DNA of 64,000 nt from Meandrina meandrites (Eukaryota > Cnidaria > Anthozoa > Scleractinia > Meandrinidae): positions 26,398,972-26,462,971 of the forward strand of contig OY855914.1 of the NCBI GenBank assembly GCA_963693305.1. Reading direction: 5' to 3'. Positions 36,282 to 48,429 of this stretch are shown here, in pieces. A program made the translations under genes and the position numbers. The notes beneath the pieces are model-generated. The model worked only from the letters and a program-made list of their open reading frames with translations, did not search any database and was not told where the DNA came from. Every line of letters starts with the position of its first letter. Within the stretch, counting starts at the first letter, position 1.

Positions 36282-37725
36282 ATCGATCGATCGATCGATC
36301 GATCGATCGAGCAATCAATCAATCAGTCAGTCAGTCATTCAATCGATCAACTAGTCACTCATGAGTCTGTCAGTCTTTCTGTCTGTCTGTCTGCATATCT
36401 GTCAATCGAAATATAAAAAAAAACACTTCATTTCAATTTCATTTATACTGTTTGCGGTACGCTTTCACTCCGGTTTGCTTGGGGTTAGCTTTCGGTTTGA
36501 TTCCGGTCAGCTTTTATTTGTTGGTTAGCCGACAGTGCTCTATATATTTGTTTCGTTTCGGTGGTTTCGCTGTTTCGGGTGTAAGAACATGCTTTCAAAG
36601 ACAATTGTTCTTCGCTTCTGCCATTGATGAGACTACCGAAAGCTGCAGCAAGTTCGCATCGACAATGTTTACATTCACCTTCTCCATAATTGACTGATTT
36701 TTGACAGCTCGCTAGACGTCTCATCAGCAGGGTACCTTGGGGACGGCATTCAAATTTCTTAGCGATGCGGGCAGGCTCTCCTTCCTTCTCGCCTTCTCTT
36801 CATTTTTTTCGCGCGGAGAGCCTGCTCGCAGGCTAAACATGACCCAAATAAACAGACTCGACATACTAAGCAGCTTTCAGGAGCACATGCTTTTGCGCTA
36901 CAAACCAAAACGGACCTTCACCACCGATCGACGACAGAACATTTCATTTTCGGTGAGCAAATAAAATCTATTCCATCTGAAATATCTTGAAGCAATTAGA
37001 AATCTTGAAAGGCAAAGCCGTTCTCGATGAACGGCATATCAAGTCACTGTAACTTGCCATTTCGACTTCACCAGAACAGGACTGGTTTTTTGTTGTACGT
37101 GAAACTCCCACTTGACCAGCAATTTCTCTTACGAAATCGAAATTTTTCTACGACATCGAGTTAGTAGCTTGAAATCATCCTACAAGACCTCATGTTTTGC
37201 CGCCAAGCACGTTCCCCGCGAAACATTATAATTTATTCTCCGCCTAAAATGAAAATTGATCTTCGTACGTGACGATCAATTGATCCAAACTTTACATGCA
37301 AAGCTGCTTGCGGCTCCTCGTGAAAGTTACTTAATGTCACGCTTCTCTGCATGTAATGACAAACTCAAAACATTTATTTTGTAGCGTAAACAATGTTCTT
37401 CTTGGAATGGTGCTTGAAAAGTTTTAACATCATGTGCTACAATGTCTACATCAAAAGTGTTGGATAGCGTTTTTGGTACTAATGGTCAAGCTGTAACTGC
37501 ACATTGGCTTTATACGCCTCATGTATTTTGCCGCAATTACAATTAGTGTTGAAAATATTTCCGTACCTGCAAATCAGCGACACCTAGTCCTTCCGCAACC
37601 AGTTTAGTCAGTGCTTGGCTTATGGCTTTTGCATCAAGTAAATCAGCGGCATGACAAAACCAGGAAAGCGTGCAAAACGAAACGATCAAAACCAGCAAAT
37701 TCTCAACAACTCTTAGTCGAGCCAT
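22819..37725 (-). CDS. VWA and Cache domain-containing membrane protein, copy B (14 exons, 1113 aa)
   Basis: Exons (complement): 37567-37725, 30224-30817, 29614-29761, 29030-29313, 28684-28819, 27976-28249, 27504-27700, 27183-27263, 26759-27068, 26063-26251, 25501-25841, 24899-25049, 24346-24572, 22819-23069. All have GT-AG borders and the 3342 nt close in frame. Order: signal peptide (1 to about 27), VWA N-terminal region, VWA domain with complete MIDAS DTSGS at 222 and FLTDG, Cache-type domain (about 400-600, TDISMEG), a second Cache-like part (about 625-900), a Cys-rich stalk (about 905-1030), one membrane helix (about 1048-1070) and a short proline-rich tail with two LPPPV motifs. This matches CACHD1/alpha2delta-like type I proteins; members of this group modulate channels or receptors, but the role here is unknown. 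Exon 8 (81 nt) is too short to stand out alone; its length and phase match the gene at 53575. Intron 1 holds a 4.4-kb transposon. Confidence 0.9.
23168..23225. repeat. CACACGTGTG palindromic MITE core
   Basis: ATCACACGTGTGGAT and ATCCACACGTGTGAT are inverted copies separated by AAAAATGAT. The segment lies in intron 13 of copy B, and a run of 18 or more G follows at 23348-23372. Confidence 0.7.
23410..24058. mobile_element. Foldback-type element with about 200-bp inverted arms
   Basis: TTCACGGTGGG at the left and CCCACCGTGAA at the right end begin long imperfect inverted arms. Shared blocks include AAATTTTGCATAAATATAGA, AACTCGACATT and TGGCGG, each present inverted in the other arm. The unpaired middle is about 230 bp. 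It is non-coding and sits in intron 13 of copy B. Confidence 0.8.
26487..26602. repeat. ACACC pentanucleotide microsatellite
   Basis: CCACA/ACACC repeats run over about 110 bp in intron 9 of copy B. The Thr/His-rich frame across it is a repeat translation, not a protein. Confidence 0.95.
31209..31363. mobile_element. hAT-like MITE with 8-bp target duplication, copy B only
   Basis: TGTCGCAG flanks it at 31201-31208 and 31364-31371; copy A has one TGTCGCAG near 8565. Inverted ends carry CACTACCTCTC and GAGAGGTAGTG. It shares GGGCTAGGGGCATTGTT and the terminal GCGACCC with the copy A insertion at 14118, so one family was active in both copies after the duplication. Confidence 0.88.
31675..36060. 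mobile_element. 4.4-kb TTAA-site DNA transposon with about 600-bp inverted ends, copy B only
   Basis: TTAA at 31671-31674 and 36061-36064 flanks ends starting GAGCGA and finishing TCGCTC. Copy A keeps the single TTAA at 8872. The arms (31675 to about 32330 and about 35430-36060) are imperfect inverted copies sharing GTGGCACATG, TACCCTATGG/CCATAAGGTA and GATTCTGAGTTATACCGCAT. TTAA targets point to piggyBac- or Kolobok-type elements. The terminal GAGCGA is not the usual piggyBac CCC. The 3-kb centre holds a nested MITE and minus-strand frames (33302-33601, 33951-34286, 34287-34529) that do not match any transposase I know and may be exons of captured sequence. It sits in intron 1 of VWA/Cache copy B. 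Confidence 0.88.
32835..33249. mobile_element. Nested TA-site MITE with AAGCGCCC repeats
   Basis: Inside the TTAA element, ends TACCGTAATGATTCGATTTA and TAAATCGAGTCATTACGGTA are inverted copies with TA at both borders. Near each end there are several ATAAGCGCCC repeats in the same orientation. A mariner-like non-autonomous element is likely. It is younger than its host element. Confidence 0.85.
36228..36345. repeat. Compound AATC/GATC/AGTC microsatellite, copy B
   Basis: Counterpart of 9040-9230 with a shorter AATC tract and a shorter AGTC tract, as expected for slippage since the duplication. Confidence 0.95.
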
Positions 37726-38215
37726 TTCATGGACAATGAAGACAGTCCTTTACGAGCACATAGACCATGCATCTGTTGAGTTCATAAGTCAGCGTCTTTT
37801 GGAGTTACTATGAACGTTTGTTCTTCTAAACGCAAAGAGTGGTCATCGTTTCATAAAACTAAATCCTTAAGTTAGCAACAAGGAAGTCTTGGCATGAAAA
37901 CATGAAGCGCAGAGTCCAGGATTCAGTGCGAGGAGAATTCGAAAAATTTATTGCCCTAGGTTATGTGAGTAAACAATACTTTTATTTAATAGTAATTTAT
38001 GCACTTTTCTAAGAAAAGCCAATTTTACGTCTGGGATTCTTAAACCTCGCCATAGTTTCGTACCCAATTCAAGACCATAGCGAATCAAGAATCCTACGTC
38101 AAACTGAACAAAGCAAGTATATATAGCTGAATTAACACAGATCAAGAAGGCGCCAAGTGCAAGACTGCTCCGCTTCATCCTCACTCAGTTCCTTGGTGAT
38201 GCCAAATACAACACG
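37726..38215. promoter_or_regulatory. Bidirectional promoter region, copy B
   Basis: This is a 490-bp gap between the VWA/Cache ATG (37725, minus) and the Cys-rich ATG (38216, plus). The TATATATAG element is conserved near 38118-38126, at the same distance before the ATG as in copy A. Confidence 0.6.
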
Positions 38216-41200
38216 ATGAAAAGTCCCATCTTTGCAGTTACTGTTATTTTAGGTAAGTAAGTTCTCTCGTGATATATGTCGCCATAAACCTCCATCTCTT
38301 GCATGCGAAACTCACACGAAGCTTGCCTGCATGCAAACAACAGATCCAAGAAAAGTAAGATAGCAATATCATTGAACTTAGTTTTAATTTCTTTTTATTT
38401 GCTTAGCGTGAACCCATTCAATCTGTTCGACAAAAGTCTTGATTGAATTTACAGCAAAGAGACACTAACACTAAACACGAGCGACCAGTACAGTATAACT
38501 GAAAAGAAAAGAAGTGAAACTCGGTGCGCAGTCTAGTCAACCTCCGGCTCCAATGGCCCGAAACGACTGCACTGATAGAACGCAATAAAAGTAAGCTTCT
38601 GTGAGTTCGAATATCGCACTACATTGTATTTAAACGAAGCTGAACTAATAATAAAACATATTTCATGTTAAGCTACCATTTACAGGTCGATGTACTTAGA
38701 GCATGAGTTTGTGAAGGCAGATGCATATATTTCTCATTTACAAGACTGCTCAGATCATTTGTGCGTGTTGGCGTTTTAATTTAGAGCGCATACCTTTAAA
38801 CATAATAGTTCGATCTGACGGGTTGGTTTTCGTAACGTTTTATTACCACTGAGGAAGGGCTTAGGCCTGAAACGTTTCATTCTATCTTTAAACGCACATT
38901 TTGTCACTTGACACAATATTAAAGTGACTTGCTTTTTATGTACGAGTAGCTCGTTGATTAGAAATTGAACATCAATTTGCATTGTTTACAACAAACAAGA
39001 AGTTGCTATAGCAACTTAAAACTGCGCTTATATTTTTGGCTAATTAACAGTTTTCTTTCTCAAAAGTCACGGTTAAATTTAATCTGTTTGCATTATGAGT
39101 AAAGGACAAGCAAAGTAGTCACGTTAGTCACACAATCCGAGGTTTACGTTATCCCCGGCTACCTTTAGCTTGGGGTTTTTTCCCTTCTAATGACGTAACC
39201 CAACACGTTTGGGCACGCTCAATTGTTTACTTAAGCAAATATTTTATTTCCCTTTAAATCTTTGAACTTGCTTCAATGAAACAGCTAAAGAATTTCTTTT
39301 CAATTGCCTAAACTTTCAAGAAATACTCGCAGAAGTGCAAATAAATTAATGACCGTCGCTTCTGCCGATATAAACTTGCAAAAGAACACACAATGCGAAC
39401 AAAATGATGACGGTTGACTTGTTGCAGTCGAAATTATGCAAATTTTGGCCAAATTCCCACGTGCCGTCGCGTGAAGCAAGATAACAAACTATTTAACATT
39501 CGTGATTTGAATTGAGCCGCCTTTTGAATATTGAAATATTTTCTTCATGAATGGAATATTGAAGCGAAGAATAAAATCAAATTCCATAAAAAATTCATTA
39601 TTCACCCTCGATAGAAACGCTTGAGCTGTTTTGACTGCAACGACCGTCGCTTCTGGCGAAATAAACATGCCAAGTAAACACAATCTTATTTGTCACGTAG
39701 CGAAAGTGAAAGCTGCAACGTCAGCGCATTCCATGGCTGATCTCATACCTTTTTTTTAGTGAATTCAATATTCCTTTTGAAACCAACGCTTCGAAAAAAC
39801 CCAAAGAAAAATATATATTATTCACAACAAAGAAAACATTATCCGTAACATTTCCCGTACATCATTGTTCCAACAGCTTTTGGCGAATAAGCATCCCAGG
39901 TTGCGTGATTCAGTCCCGATCGTGATTTGGCCGAGGGGAGGTTTGGGTCTGGTCACCGACAAAAAAACGAAAAAAAACAAGAAGTTGCTATAGCAACTTA
40001 AAACCGCGCTTATATTTTTGGCTAATTAACAGCCTTCTTTCTCAAAAGTTACGGTTAAATTTAATCTGTTTGCATTATGAGTAAAGGACTAGCAAAGTAG
40101 TCACGTTAGTCACACAATCCGAGGGTTACGTTGTCCCCGGAAAGCTTCAGTTAGCTTGGGGGTTTTTCCCTTCTAATGACGTAACCCCTGCACGTTCGGG
40201 CACGCTCAATTGTTTACTTAAGCAAATATTTCATTTCCTTTCAAATATTTGAACTCACTTCAAGGAAATAGCCAAAGAATTCACTTCGATTGCCTAAACC
40301 GACAAGAAATACTCGCAGAAGAGGAAACAAATTAAATTAATGACCGTCGCTTCTGCCAATGCAACATAAACATGCAAATGAAACACAATGTTATTTGTCA
40401 CGTAACGAAAGTGAAACCTGCAACATCAGCGCATTCCATCGCTGACGTAATACCTTTTTCAGTGTATTCAACATTCGCTTTGAATCGAACGCTTCAATAA
40501 AACCAAAAGAAAATATGCTGTATACACAATAAAGAAAACAATATCCGCAACATTTTCCGTACATTCATGTTTCAACAGCTTTTGGCGAATAAACATCACA
40601 GGTTGCGTGATTCAGTTCCGATCACGATTTGGCCGAGTGGAGGTTTGCGTCTAGTCACCGACAAAAAAAAAAAATAACAAGAAGTTGCTATAGCAACTTA
40701 AAACCGCGCTTATATTTTTGGCTAATTAACAGCTTTCTTTCTCAAAAGTCACGGTTAAATTTAATCTGTTTGCATTATGAGTAAAGGACTAGCAAAGTAG
40801 TCACGTTAGTCACACAATCCGAGGGTTACGTTGTCCCCGGATAGCTTCAGTTAGCTTGGGGGTTTTCCCTTCTAATGACGTAACCCCTGCACGTTCGGGC
40901 ACGCTCAATTGTTTACTTAAGCAAATATTTTATTTCCTTTCAAATATTTGAACTCACTTCAAGGAAATAGCCAAAGAATTCACTTCGATTGCCTAAACCG
41001 ACAAGAAATACTCGCAGAAGAGGAAACAAATTAAATTAATGACCGTCGCTTCTGCCGACATAGACATGCAAATGAAACACAATGTTATTTGTCACGTAAC
41101 GAAAGTGAAACCTGCAACATCAGCGCATTCCATGGCTGACGTAATACCTTTTTCAGTGTATTCAACATTCGCTTTGAATCGAACGCTTTGATAAAACCAA

Positions 41201-44200
41201 AAGAAAAGATACTTTATACACAATAAAGAAAACAATATCCGCAACATTTTCCGTACATTAATGTTTCAACAGCTTTTGGCGAATAAACATCACAGGTTGC
41301 GTGATTCAGTCCCGATCACCATTTGGCCGAGTGGAGGTTTGCGTCTGGTCACCGACAAAAAAAAAAATAACAAGAAGTTGCTATAGCAACTTAAAACCGC
41401 GCTTATATTTTTGGCTAATAAACAGCTTTCTTTCTCAAAAGTCAGGGCGAAATTTAATCTGTTTGCACTATGAGTAAAGGAATACCAAAGTAATCACGTT
41501 AGTCACACAATCCGAAGTTTACGGTGTCCCCGGTTATCTTTAGCTTGGGGGTTTTTCCCTTCTAATGGCGTAACCCCTGCACGTTCGGACACGCTCAATT
41601 GTTTACTTAAGCAAATATTTCATTTCCTTTCAAATCCTTGAACTCACTTCGATGAAATAGCCAAAGAATTCACTTCGATTGCCTAAACCCACAAGAAATA
41701 CTCGCAGAAGAGGAAACAAATTAAATTAATGACCGTCGCTTCTGCCGACATAGACATGCAAATGAAACACAATGTTATTTGTCACGTAACGAAAGTGAAA
41801 CCTGCAACATCAGCGCATTCCATGGCTGACGTAATACCTTTTTCAGTGTATTCAACATTCGCTTTGAATCGAACGCTTTGATAAAACCAAAAGAAAAGAT
41901 ACTTTATACACAATAAAGAAAACAATATCCGCAACATTTTCCGTACATTCATGTTTCAACAGCTTTTGGCGAATAAACATCACAGGTTGCGTGATTCAGT
42001 CCCGATCACCATTTGGCCGAGTGGAGGTTTGCGTCTGGTCACCGACAAAAAAAAAAAATAACAAGAAGTTGCTATAGCAACTTAAAACCGCGCTTATATT
42101 TTTGGCTAATAAACAGCTTTCTTTCTCAAAAGTCAGGGCGAAATTTAATCTGTTTGCACTATGAGTAAAGGAATACCAAAGTAATCACGTTAGTCACACA
42201 ATCCGAAGTTTACGGTGTCCCCGGTTATCTTTAGCTTGGGGGTTTTTCCCTTCTAATGGCGTAACCCCTGCACGTTCGGACACGCTCAATTGTTTACTTA
42301 AGCAAATATTTCATTTCCTTTCAAATCCTTGAACTCACTTCGATGAAATAGCCAAAGAATTCACTTCGATTGCCTAAACCCACAAGAAATACTCGCAGAA
42401 GAGGAAACAAATTAAATTAATGACCGTCGCTTCTGCCGACATAAACATGCAAATAAAACACAATGTTATTTGTCACCTAACTAAAGTGAAACCTGCAACA
42501 TCAGCACATTCCATGGCTGACGTAATACCTTTTCAGTGTATTCAACATTCGCTTTGAATCCAACGCTTCGATAAAACCAAAAGAAAATATACTTTATACA
42601 CAATAAAGAAAACAATATCCGCAACATTTTCCGTACATTAATGTTTCAACAGCTTTTGGCGAATAAACATCATAGGTTGCGTGATTCAGTCCCGATCACG
42701 ATTTGGCCGAGTGGAGGATTGCGTCTGGTCACCGACAAAAAAAAAAATAACAAGAAGTTGCTATAGCAACTTAAAACCGCGCTTATATTTTTGGCTAATT
42801 AACAGCTTTCTTTCTCAAATGTCACGGTTAAATTTAATCCGTTTGCATTATGAGTAAAGGACAAGCAAAGTAGTCACGTTAGTCACACAATCTGAGGTTT
42901 ACGTTATCCCCGGCTATCTTTAGCTTGGGGTTTTTTCCCTTCTAATGACGTAACCCCTGCACGTTTGGGCACGCTCAATTGTTTACTTAAGCAAATATTT
43001 TATTTCCCTTTAAATCTTTGAACTTGCTTCAATGAAACAGCTAAAGAATTTCAAGAAATACTCGCAGAAGTGCAAATAAATTAATGACCGTCGCTTCTAC
43101 CGATATAAACTTGCAAAAAAACACACAATGCGAACAAAATGAATCCAACGCTTCGAAAAAACCCAAAGAAAAATATATGTTATTCACAACAAAGAAAACA
43201 TTATCCGTAACATTTCCCGTACATCATTGTTCCCGGAAAAGCTTTTGGCGAATAAGCATCCCAGGTTGCGTGATTCAGTCCCGATCGTGATTTGGCCGAG
43301 GGGAGGTTTGGGTCTGGTCACCGACAAAAAAACGAAAAACAAGAAGTTGCTATAGCAACTTAAAACCGCGCTTATATTTTTTTGCTAATGCACAGCTTTC
43401 TTCCTCAAAAGTCAGGGCGAAATTTAATCTGTTTGCACTATGAGTAAAGGAATACCAAAGTAGTCACGCGAGTCACACAATCCAATGTTGCACCATCGTC
43501 CATAGCCGTTGTGAAATTTATGATGACGTAATGGTCTTAATCTGGAACTTCGCTGAAGACATGAATGGGCATGAATTAAACAAAAAGAAAACTAGCATTC
43601 CAGTACTTGGATGCTAGTAATAACTGTTATTTTCTTTAGGTAAAAGTCACGATTAAATGTAATTGGTTTGTGCCGTGAGTGAGAGCCCGCAGGAAGGTAA
43701 TCACACGATTCTAACATTTCAAGCATTACAATGTTCACGGCTATATTTAGAAGGGCGGTGTACGGCGGTAATTTCCCTACCAATGATGTAATCCTTGCAA
43801 GTGCTTACCTTGGGGGTTTTCCCTTCTAATGACGTAACCCCTGCACGTTCGGATACGCTCAATTGTTTACTTAAGCAAATATTTCATTTCCTTTCAAATC
43901 CTTGAACTCACTTCGATGAAATAGCCAAAGAATTCACTTCGATTGCCTAAACCCACAAGAAATACTCGCAGAAGAGGAAACAAATTAAATTAATGACCGT
44001 CGCTTCTGCCGACATAAACATGCAAATGAAACACAATGAAACACAATGTTATTTGTCACGTAATACCTTTTTCAGTGTATTCAACATTCGCTTTGAATCC
44101 AACGCTTCGATAAAACCAAAAGAAAATATACTTTATACACAATAAAGAAAACAATATCCGCAACATTTTCCGTACATTAATGTTTCAACAGCTTTTGGCG

Positions 44201-44966
44201 AATAAACATCATAGGTTGCGTGATTCAGTCCCGATCACGATTTGGCCGAGTGGAGGTTTGCGTCTGGTCACCGACAAATAAAAAAAGCAAGAAGTTGCTA
44301 TAGCAACTTAAAACCGCGCTTATATTTTTGGCTTATTAACAGCTTTCTTTCTCAAAAGTCACCGTTAAATTTAATCTGTTTGCATTATGAGTAAAGGACT
44401 AGCAAAGTAGTCACGTTAGTCAAACAATCCGAGGGTTACGTTGTCCCCGGATAGCTTCAGTTAGCTGGGGGGTTTTTCCCTTCTAATGACGTAACCCCTG
44501 CACGTTCGGGCACGCTCAATTGTTTACTTAAGCAAATATTTTATTTCCTTTCAAATATTTAAACTCACTTCAAGGAAATAGCCAAAGAATTCACTTCAAT
44601 TGCCTAAACCGACAAGAAATACTCGCAGAGGAGGAAACAAATTAAATTAATGACCGTCGCTTCTGCCGACATAAACATGCAAATGAAACACAATGTTATT
44701 TGTCACGTAACGAAAGTGAAACCTGCAACATCAGCGCATTCCATGGCTGACGTAATACCTTTTTCAGTGTATTCAACATTCGCTTTGAATCGAACGCTTC
44801 GATAAAACCAAAAGAAAATATACTTTATACACAATAAAGAAAACAATATCCGCAACATTTTCCGTGCATTCATGTTTCAACAGCTTTTGGCGAATAAACA
44901 TCCCAGGTTGCGTGATTCAGTCCCGATTGTGATTTGGCCGAGGGGAGGTTTGGGTCTGGTCACCGA

Positions 44967-45004
<38 letters not shown>

Positions 45005-46210
45005 CCGTGCAGAGCAAGAACCGCGCTCGGCCCATGGCCGCGCGGTTAACAAGAACCGCGCTCGGCCCATGGCCGCGCGGTTAAAAAAATTCCGTGCAGA
45101 GCAAGAACCGTGCTCGGCCCATGGCCGCGCGGTTAATGAGAATTTTTTTGTCTTGGGATAGGTGAGTGTGTTTTGATAGGCCACTGATAGTTTCTTGCCA
45201 ATTACAGCACCCGGCCAACAAAGTTGTGCAGTCTGTGATATGAAACTCTCAATAGACTCTACAGATATAATGTGAATGTTAAACGGCGTTTTGTATTCAT
45301 TACTTCGATTTGGTTCAATTGCAAATTCAGTATACCTTGCTGATTGTGATTGACTGGAGATTCTGTTCTTCAATTTTGTTCAGTGGCTCGTTGTAACATG
45401 CTGGGAAAATAGACTTCTTTGAAAAATCGAAAATACTAATTATTTTATCTTTTGTTTGGAACATGAATCACAAAAGCAATTATTAAAACAGAAGTCTTCT
45501 CCCAAAACAACGAGACACAAACTATCTCCTTTTAACATATATTTTCTTTTATTACCTTTTCTATTCCATCCCAAGCTATGCTAGTATGATTAAACCCAAA
45601 GTGACGGATTTTAGAGGTCACCTTTAAATTAACACATCGCTCATTCTCGGGTCTCAGGTACTTGACAAATTTATGATATCGCTTTGAGGGTTTGAAATTT
45701 TGAATCTCGAATTTTTGTTTTGAAGGTCACGTAATTCCCGGAAATTCAGGAAGTTGACCTGTGAAGAGCGGTTACCGATCGAACTGCCAGTAACACAACA
45801 ACTGTAGCAGTATTAAAATTCGAAAAATCACAAACGACGTACCTACCGGATAAGTTTAGTTTTGGGTTTAATATCGCGCGGAGTGATACAGGTTTACCCA
45901 AGTTATATATCTACATAGCGAGTAAGCAGTTGACCGCCTGCCTGACTAATTGATTGGTAATGCTATTCGAAGGTAAAAAAAAAAAAAAAAAAAAGAACAT
46001 TCGTAAGCTGCGTAGAACTTGTTCGTTGGAATAAGTTAACTGATAGTGCTAAATTTATGTCGAAAAGGAAACGCTTCCAGCTCTGCCCTTCGTCAGTGGA
46101 TAATAGTTCGTTCACCAACGAACTGTTATCCACCGGTGAAGGGCAAAGCCCGAAACGTTTGGTTTTTAACATGAATTTAGCACTATCAGTTAAACATTTT
46201 CTCAACTTGG

Positions 46211-46259
<49 letters not shown>

Positions 46260-48429
46260 ATTGGCATTTAGGTTGTCTGCAGCAGTGTGCTTCTGATCTA
46301 CCAGCTTATGGTAAATGTTCCTTCATGGAATACTACTGTACTCTACGGGAATATGAATCACACTTCTTTAAAAGATTAAATAAAGACTCTGTTGCGGATT
46401 GTGGGTAAGACTACGTAATTACAGTGGTAGGGGATCTAAAAGTATTGTTTAATATTAATGTATACTGCACTGAATTTATTTTCCAAGCAATCTAATTTGA
46501 GAATATGTTTTCAACAGGCCCTTCTAAACAATCCTTTCTGACATATAATAATAAGAACTTTATTTAAGTGTCAGGGTAGGTATTTAGCTTACAGAAGCTA
46601 ATTGGGGACACTACTACGTTACAATATATTAAGATTTAAAATATAAATAAGCGAAAGTGAAATTCGGCCTAGAAAATTGGACCTATTAATTCTTCCAGTC
46701 AATTACTTCAAATAACAATAGGGTTTGGCATGTTTGACTGGTAGCTGTCGAGTAAATACAGCATGCCCCTTTTTCTGGATTAGTAGCTTGAACGCATTGA
46801 AAACCTCTAAAAATCCCCTGTGGACTAACGAAAGATACAGAGCTATTAGATTTTCAGGGGAGAGAGGGGTAGCTTTTGCTGAATTATCTGCTGGACAAAA
46901 AGCCTATATTTTCTTTACTATGGTTTAAAACCTTTGAACAATTTAATTTTTACTTTAATTTTGTGCTTATTGTCTATTAAGGCTCCAGTTTTGGATTCTG
47001 TACTACCGTTCCCTACATAAAACAGAGAGCTGCTTAGGTAACTCAAGAAAAGTGGATGTGGCCAACATTAACGAGCTCCAGATCCTATACTGCAGCGGCT
47101 TTGACCTGGAGGTTCCTCTTGTATCCTCTTTAACGCCATGTTCCCCTGAGCACAAGAACAAGGTCGAGCAGTGCGTTAGTGATTTCGCAACAACTTTTTC
47201 CAAAGACACGTCGGATGCTTCTCTATGCAGGTACAACATAAAACCTTTCTTTAATGAAAAATAGCTTTTGTACGTTTATGAAAGGGGCCAAGTTGGAGTA
47301 ATTATGCTTATTATAGTTAATATTTACTCTTAACTTAACATTGGAAGAGCGATATTCTCATTGGCAAAAACATAACATAATCTTGAAAAAAGTCCGCCCA
47401 ATGTTAAGCCAAATGTCAGTCCGTTTTAATCTTCTCCAGTTTCGTTTATCCTGGTGCCCTTTCTTGATAAATCTGTATTTCCTTTGAGTTCCTCTACAGA
47501 ATAAAGCCGTTACTACCGTAATTCAGTTAGTTCGATGACAAGCCACACAGAGGTGAAATTGCCTCGACATGTTAAAGACATTAACCGTCCTTTTCGCGGC
47601 ATCCTTTTAAGAATGCGGTGAAAAGGAGCATTGAAATGCATTTGCTTATCGCTTGTACGCTCTCTGTTGTCTCGGCAACTCGATAAACGGACTTCTCTAT
47701 TCGTGCATCGACTTAAGTCTTCCCCAAGCTTGAGGGACGACAGGAATGATCATAGATTGAGGGGCTTCCAGAGGTTTAGGGAATAAGGTAACATAATCAT
47801 ATATTTCGCGGGACCCAGGGATCCAGCGGGATACTTAAAGATTAGTTAAAGGAAACGATCGATTTGTCTGTTGCTAACAGGAATTTTTCATAACACTCTA
47901 AGGGAAAAAGTGAATTTTTCATTGGGGAAAAGGGGAGAAAAGTAAAATTTTTAAGGAATCAAGGGAAAACATTATCCCTTGAAAGACCCTCTAGAAAGAA
48001 ACCAAGGATTTATGAAGTACATGTAGCTCCACAGAGGTACGTGTAGGTAGATTTTCTGATTATTTCTTGAATAATTAACGATACAGCTTCTATGTCTATC
48101 GAGGTAGCTTAGCAGAAAGGATTTTTTTTAGTCTTAAGAAATGAGGGTGACTTACTAACTAAACAGGGTATAGTTTTGTCCCTTCGAAATCAGTTACATA
48201 TCTTTGTTACAGGAAACGTGGTAAAGCCAAAGTGTGTACAATCTTGGCATGGCAGACTATGTGCAGTCCTTCCGATGAGGCGGACACTATATTGAACACG
48301 ATCATTGGTGCCTTCAATCCGTTTTGTGAAAACGACAAAGATTCTTGGGCAACGGAAGCTGATCCGTGTGCTAGTTACAGGATACCCTATAGCAATCCTC
48401 AATGTGAGCGGTGTCCGGGGGACTGTTGA
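38216..48429 (+). CDS. Secreted cysteine-rich protein, copy B (4 exons, 189 aa)
   Basis: Exons: 38216-38252, 46272-46404, 47048-47230, 48213-48429; 570 nt closing at TGA. Exon lengths and phases equal copy A exactly. Differences from copy A are few (for example LY to LN and SPG to SPE) and all cysteines are retained, which argues that the reading frame is under constraint. Intron 1 is expanded to about 8 kb by the satellite array at 38997-45136. An ATTAAA polyA-like hexamer lies 24 bp after the stop (48453-48458); copy A has ATTGAG there. The family is unrecognised. It is probably an extracellular disulfide-rich protein, and its function is unknown. Confidence 0.72.
38997..44967. repeat. Satellite array, eight units of about 590-980 bp, each starting with a palindrome
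   Basis: Units begin near 38997, 39979, 40679, 41372, 42063, 42752, 43341 and 44289; the commonest length is about 690-700 bp. Each opens with the 18-bp perfect palindrome AAGTTGCTATAGCAACTT and closes with CACCGACAAAAAA and an A-run. Units 3 to 5 are nearly identical, so amplification is recent. Units 1 and 7 are longer through internal duplication or foreign sequence, and unit 6 is deleted. The array is absent from copy A, which reads straight across at about 11935. Confidence 0.93.
44968..45136. repeat. Poly-A run plus three GC-rich 35-bp inverted repeats
   Basis: About 34 A residues end the last satellite unit. Three copies of a unit with AACCGCGC, CGGCCCATGGCC and GCGCGGTT follow, each able to fold into a hairpin, two of them preceded by TTCCGTGCAGAG. 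The high GC content contrasts with the surrounding AT-rich DNA. Confidence 0.85.
46035..46195. mobile_element. Foldback MITE, copy B counterpart
   Basis: Same ends (GTTAACTGATAGTGCTAAAT and its inverse) and inner hairpin as 12829-12992, in the matching intron. Confidence 0.75.
46544..46645 (-). mobile_element. LINE 3'-end fragment, copy B only
   Basis: About 100 bp are present here and absent from copy A near 13336. On the minus strand it ends AATAAAGTTCTTATTATTA, the 3' terminus and TTA-repeat tail of a CR1/L2-like LINE. A severely 5'-truncated insertion in intron 2 of the Cys-rich gene is the simplest reading. Confidence 0.65.

Noticed and set aside
38997..44967. Helitron array
   Set aside because: The palindrome lies at the unit start with no CTRR end or Rep/helicase coding; a satellite is the safer call.
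44872..45373. Lys- or Phe-rich frames over the satellite edge
   Set aside because: Translations of the poly-A run and GC-rich hairpins.
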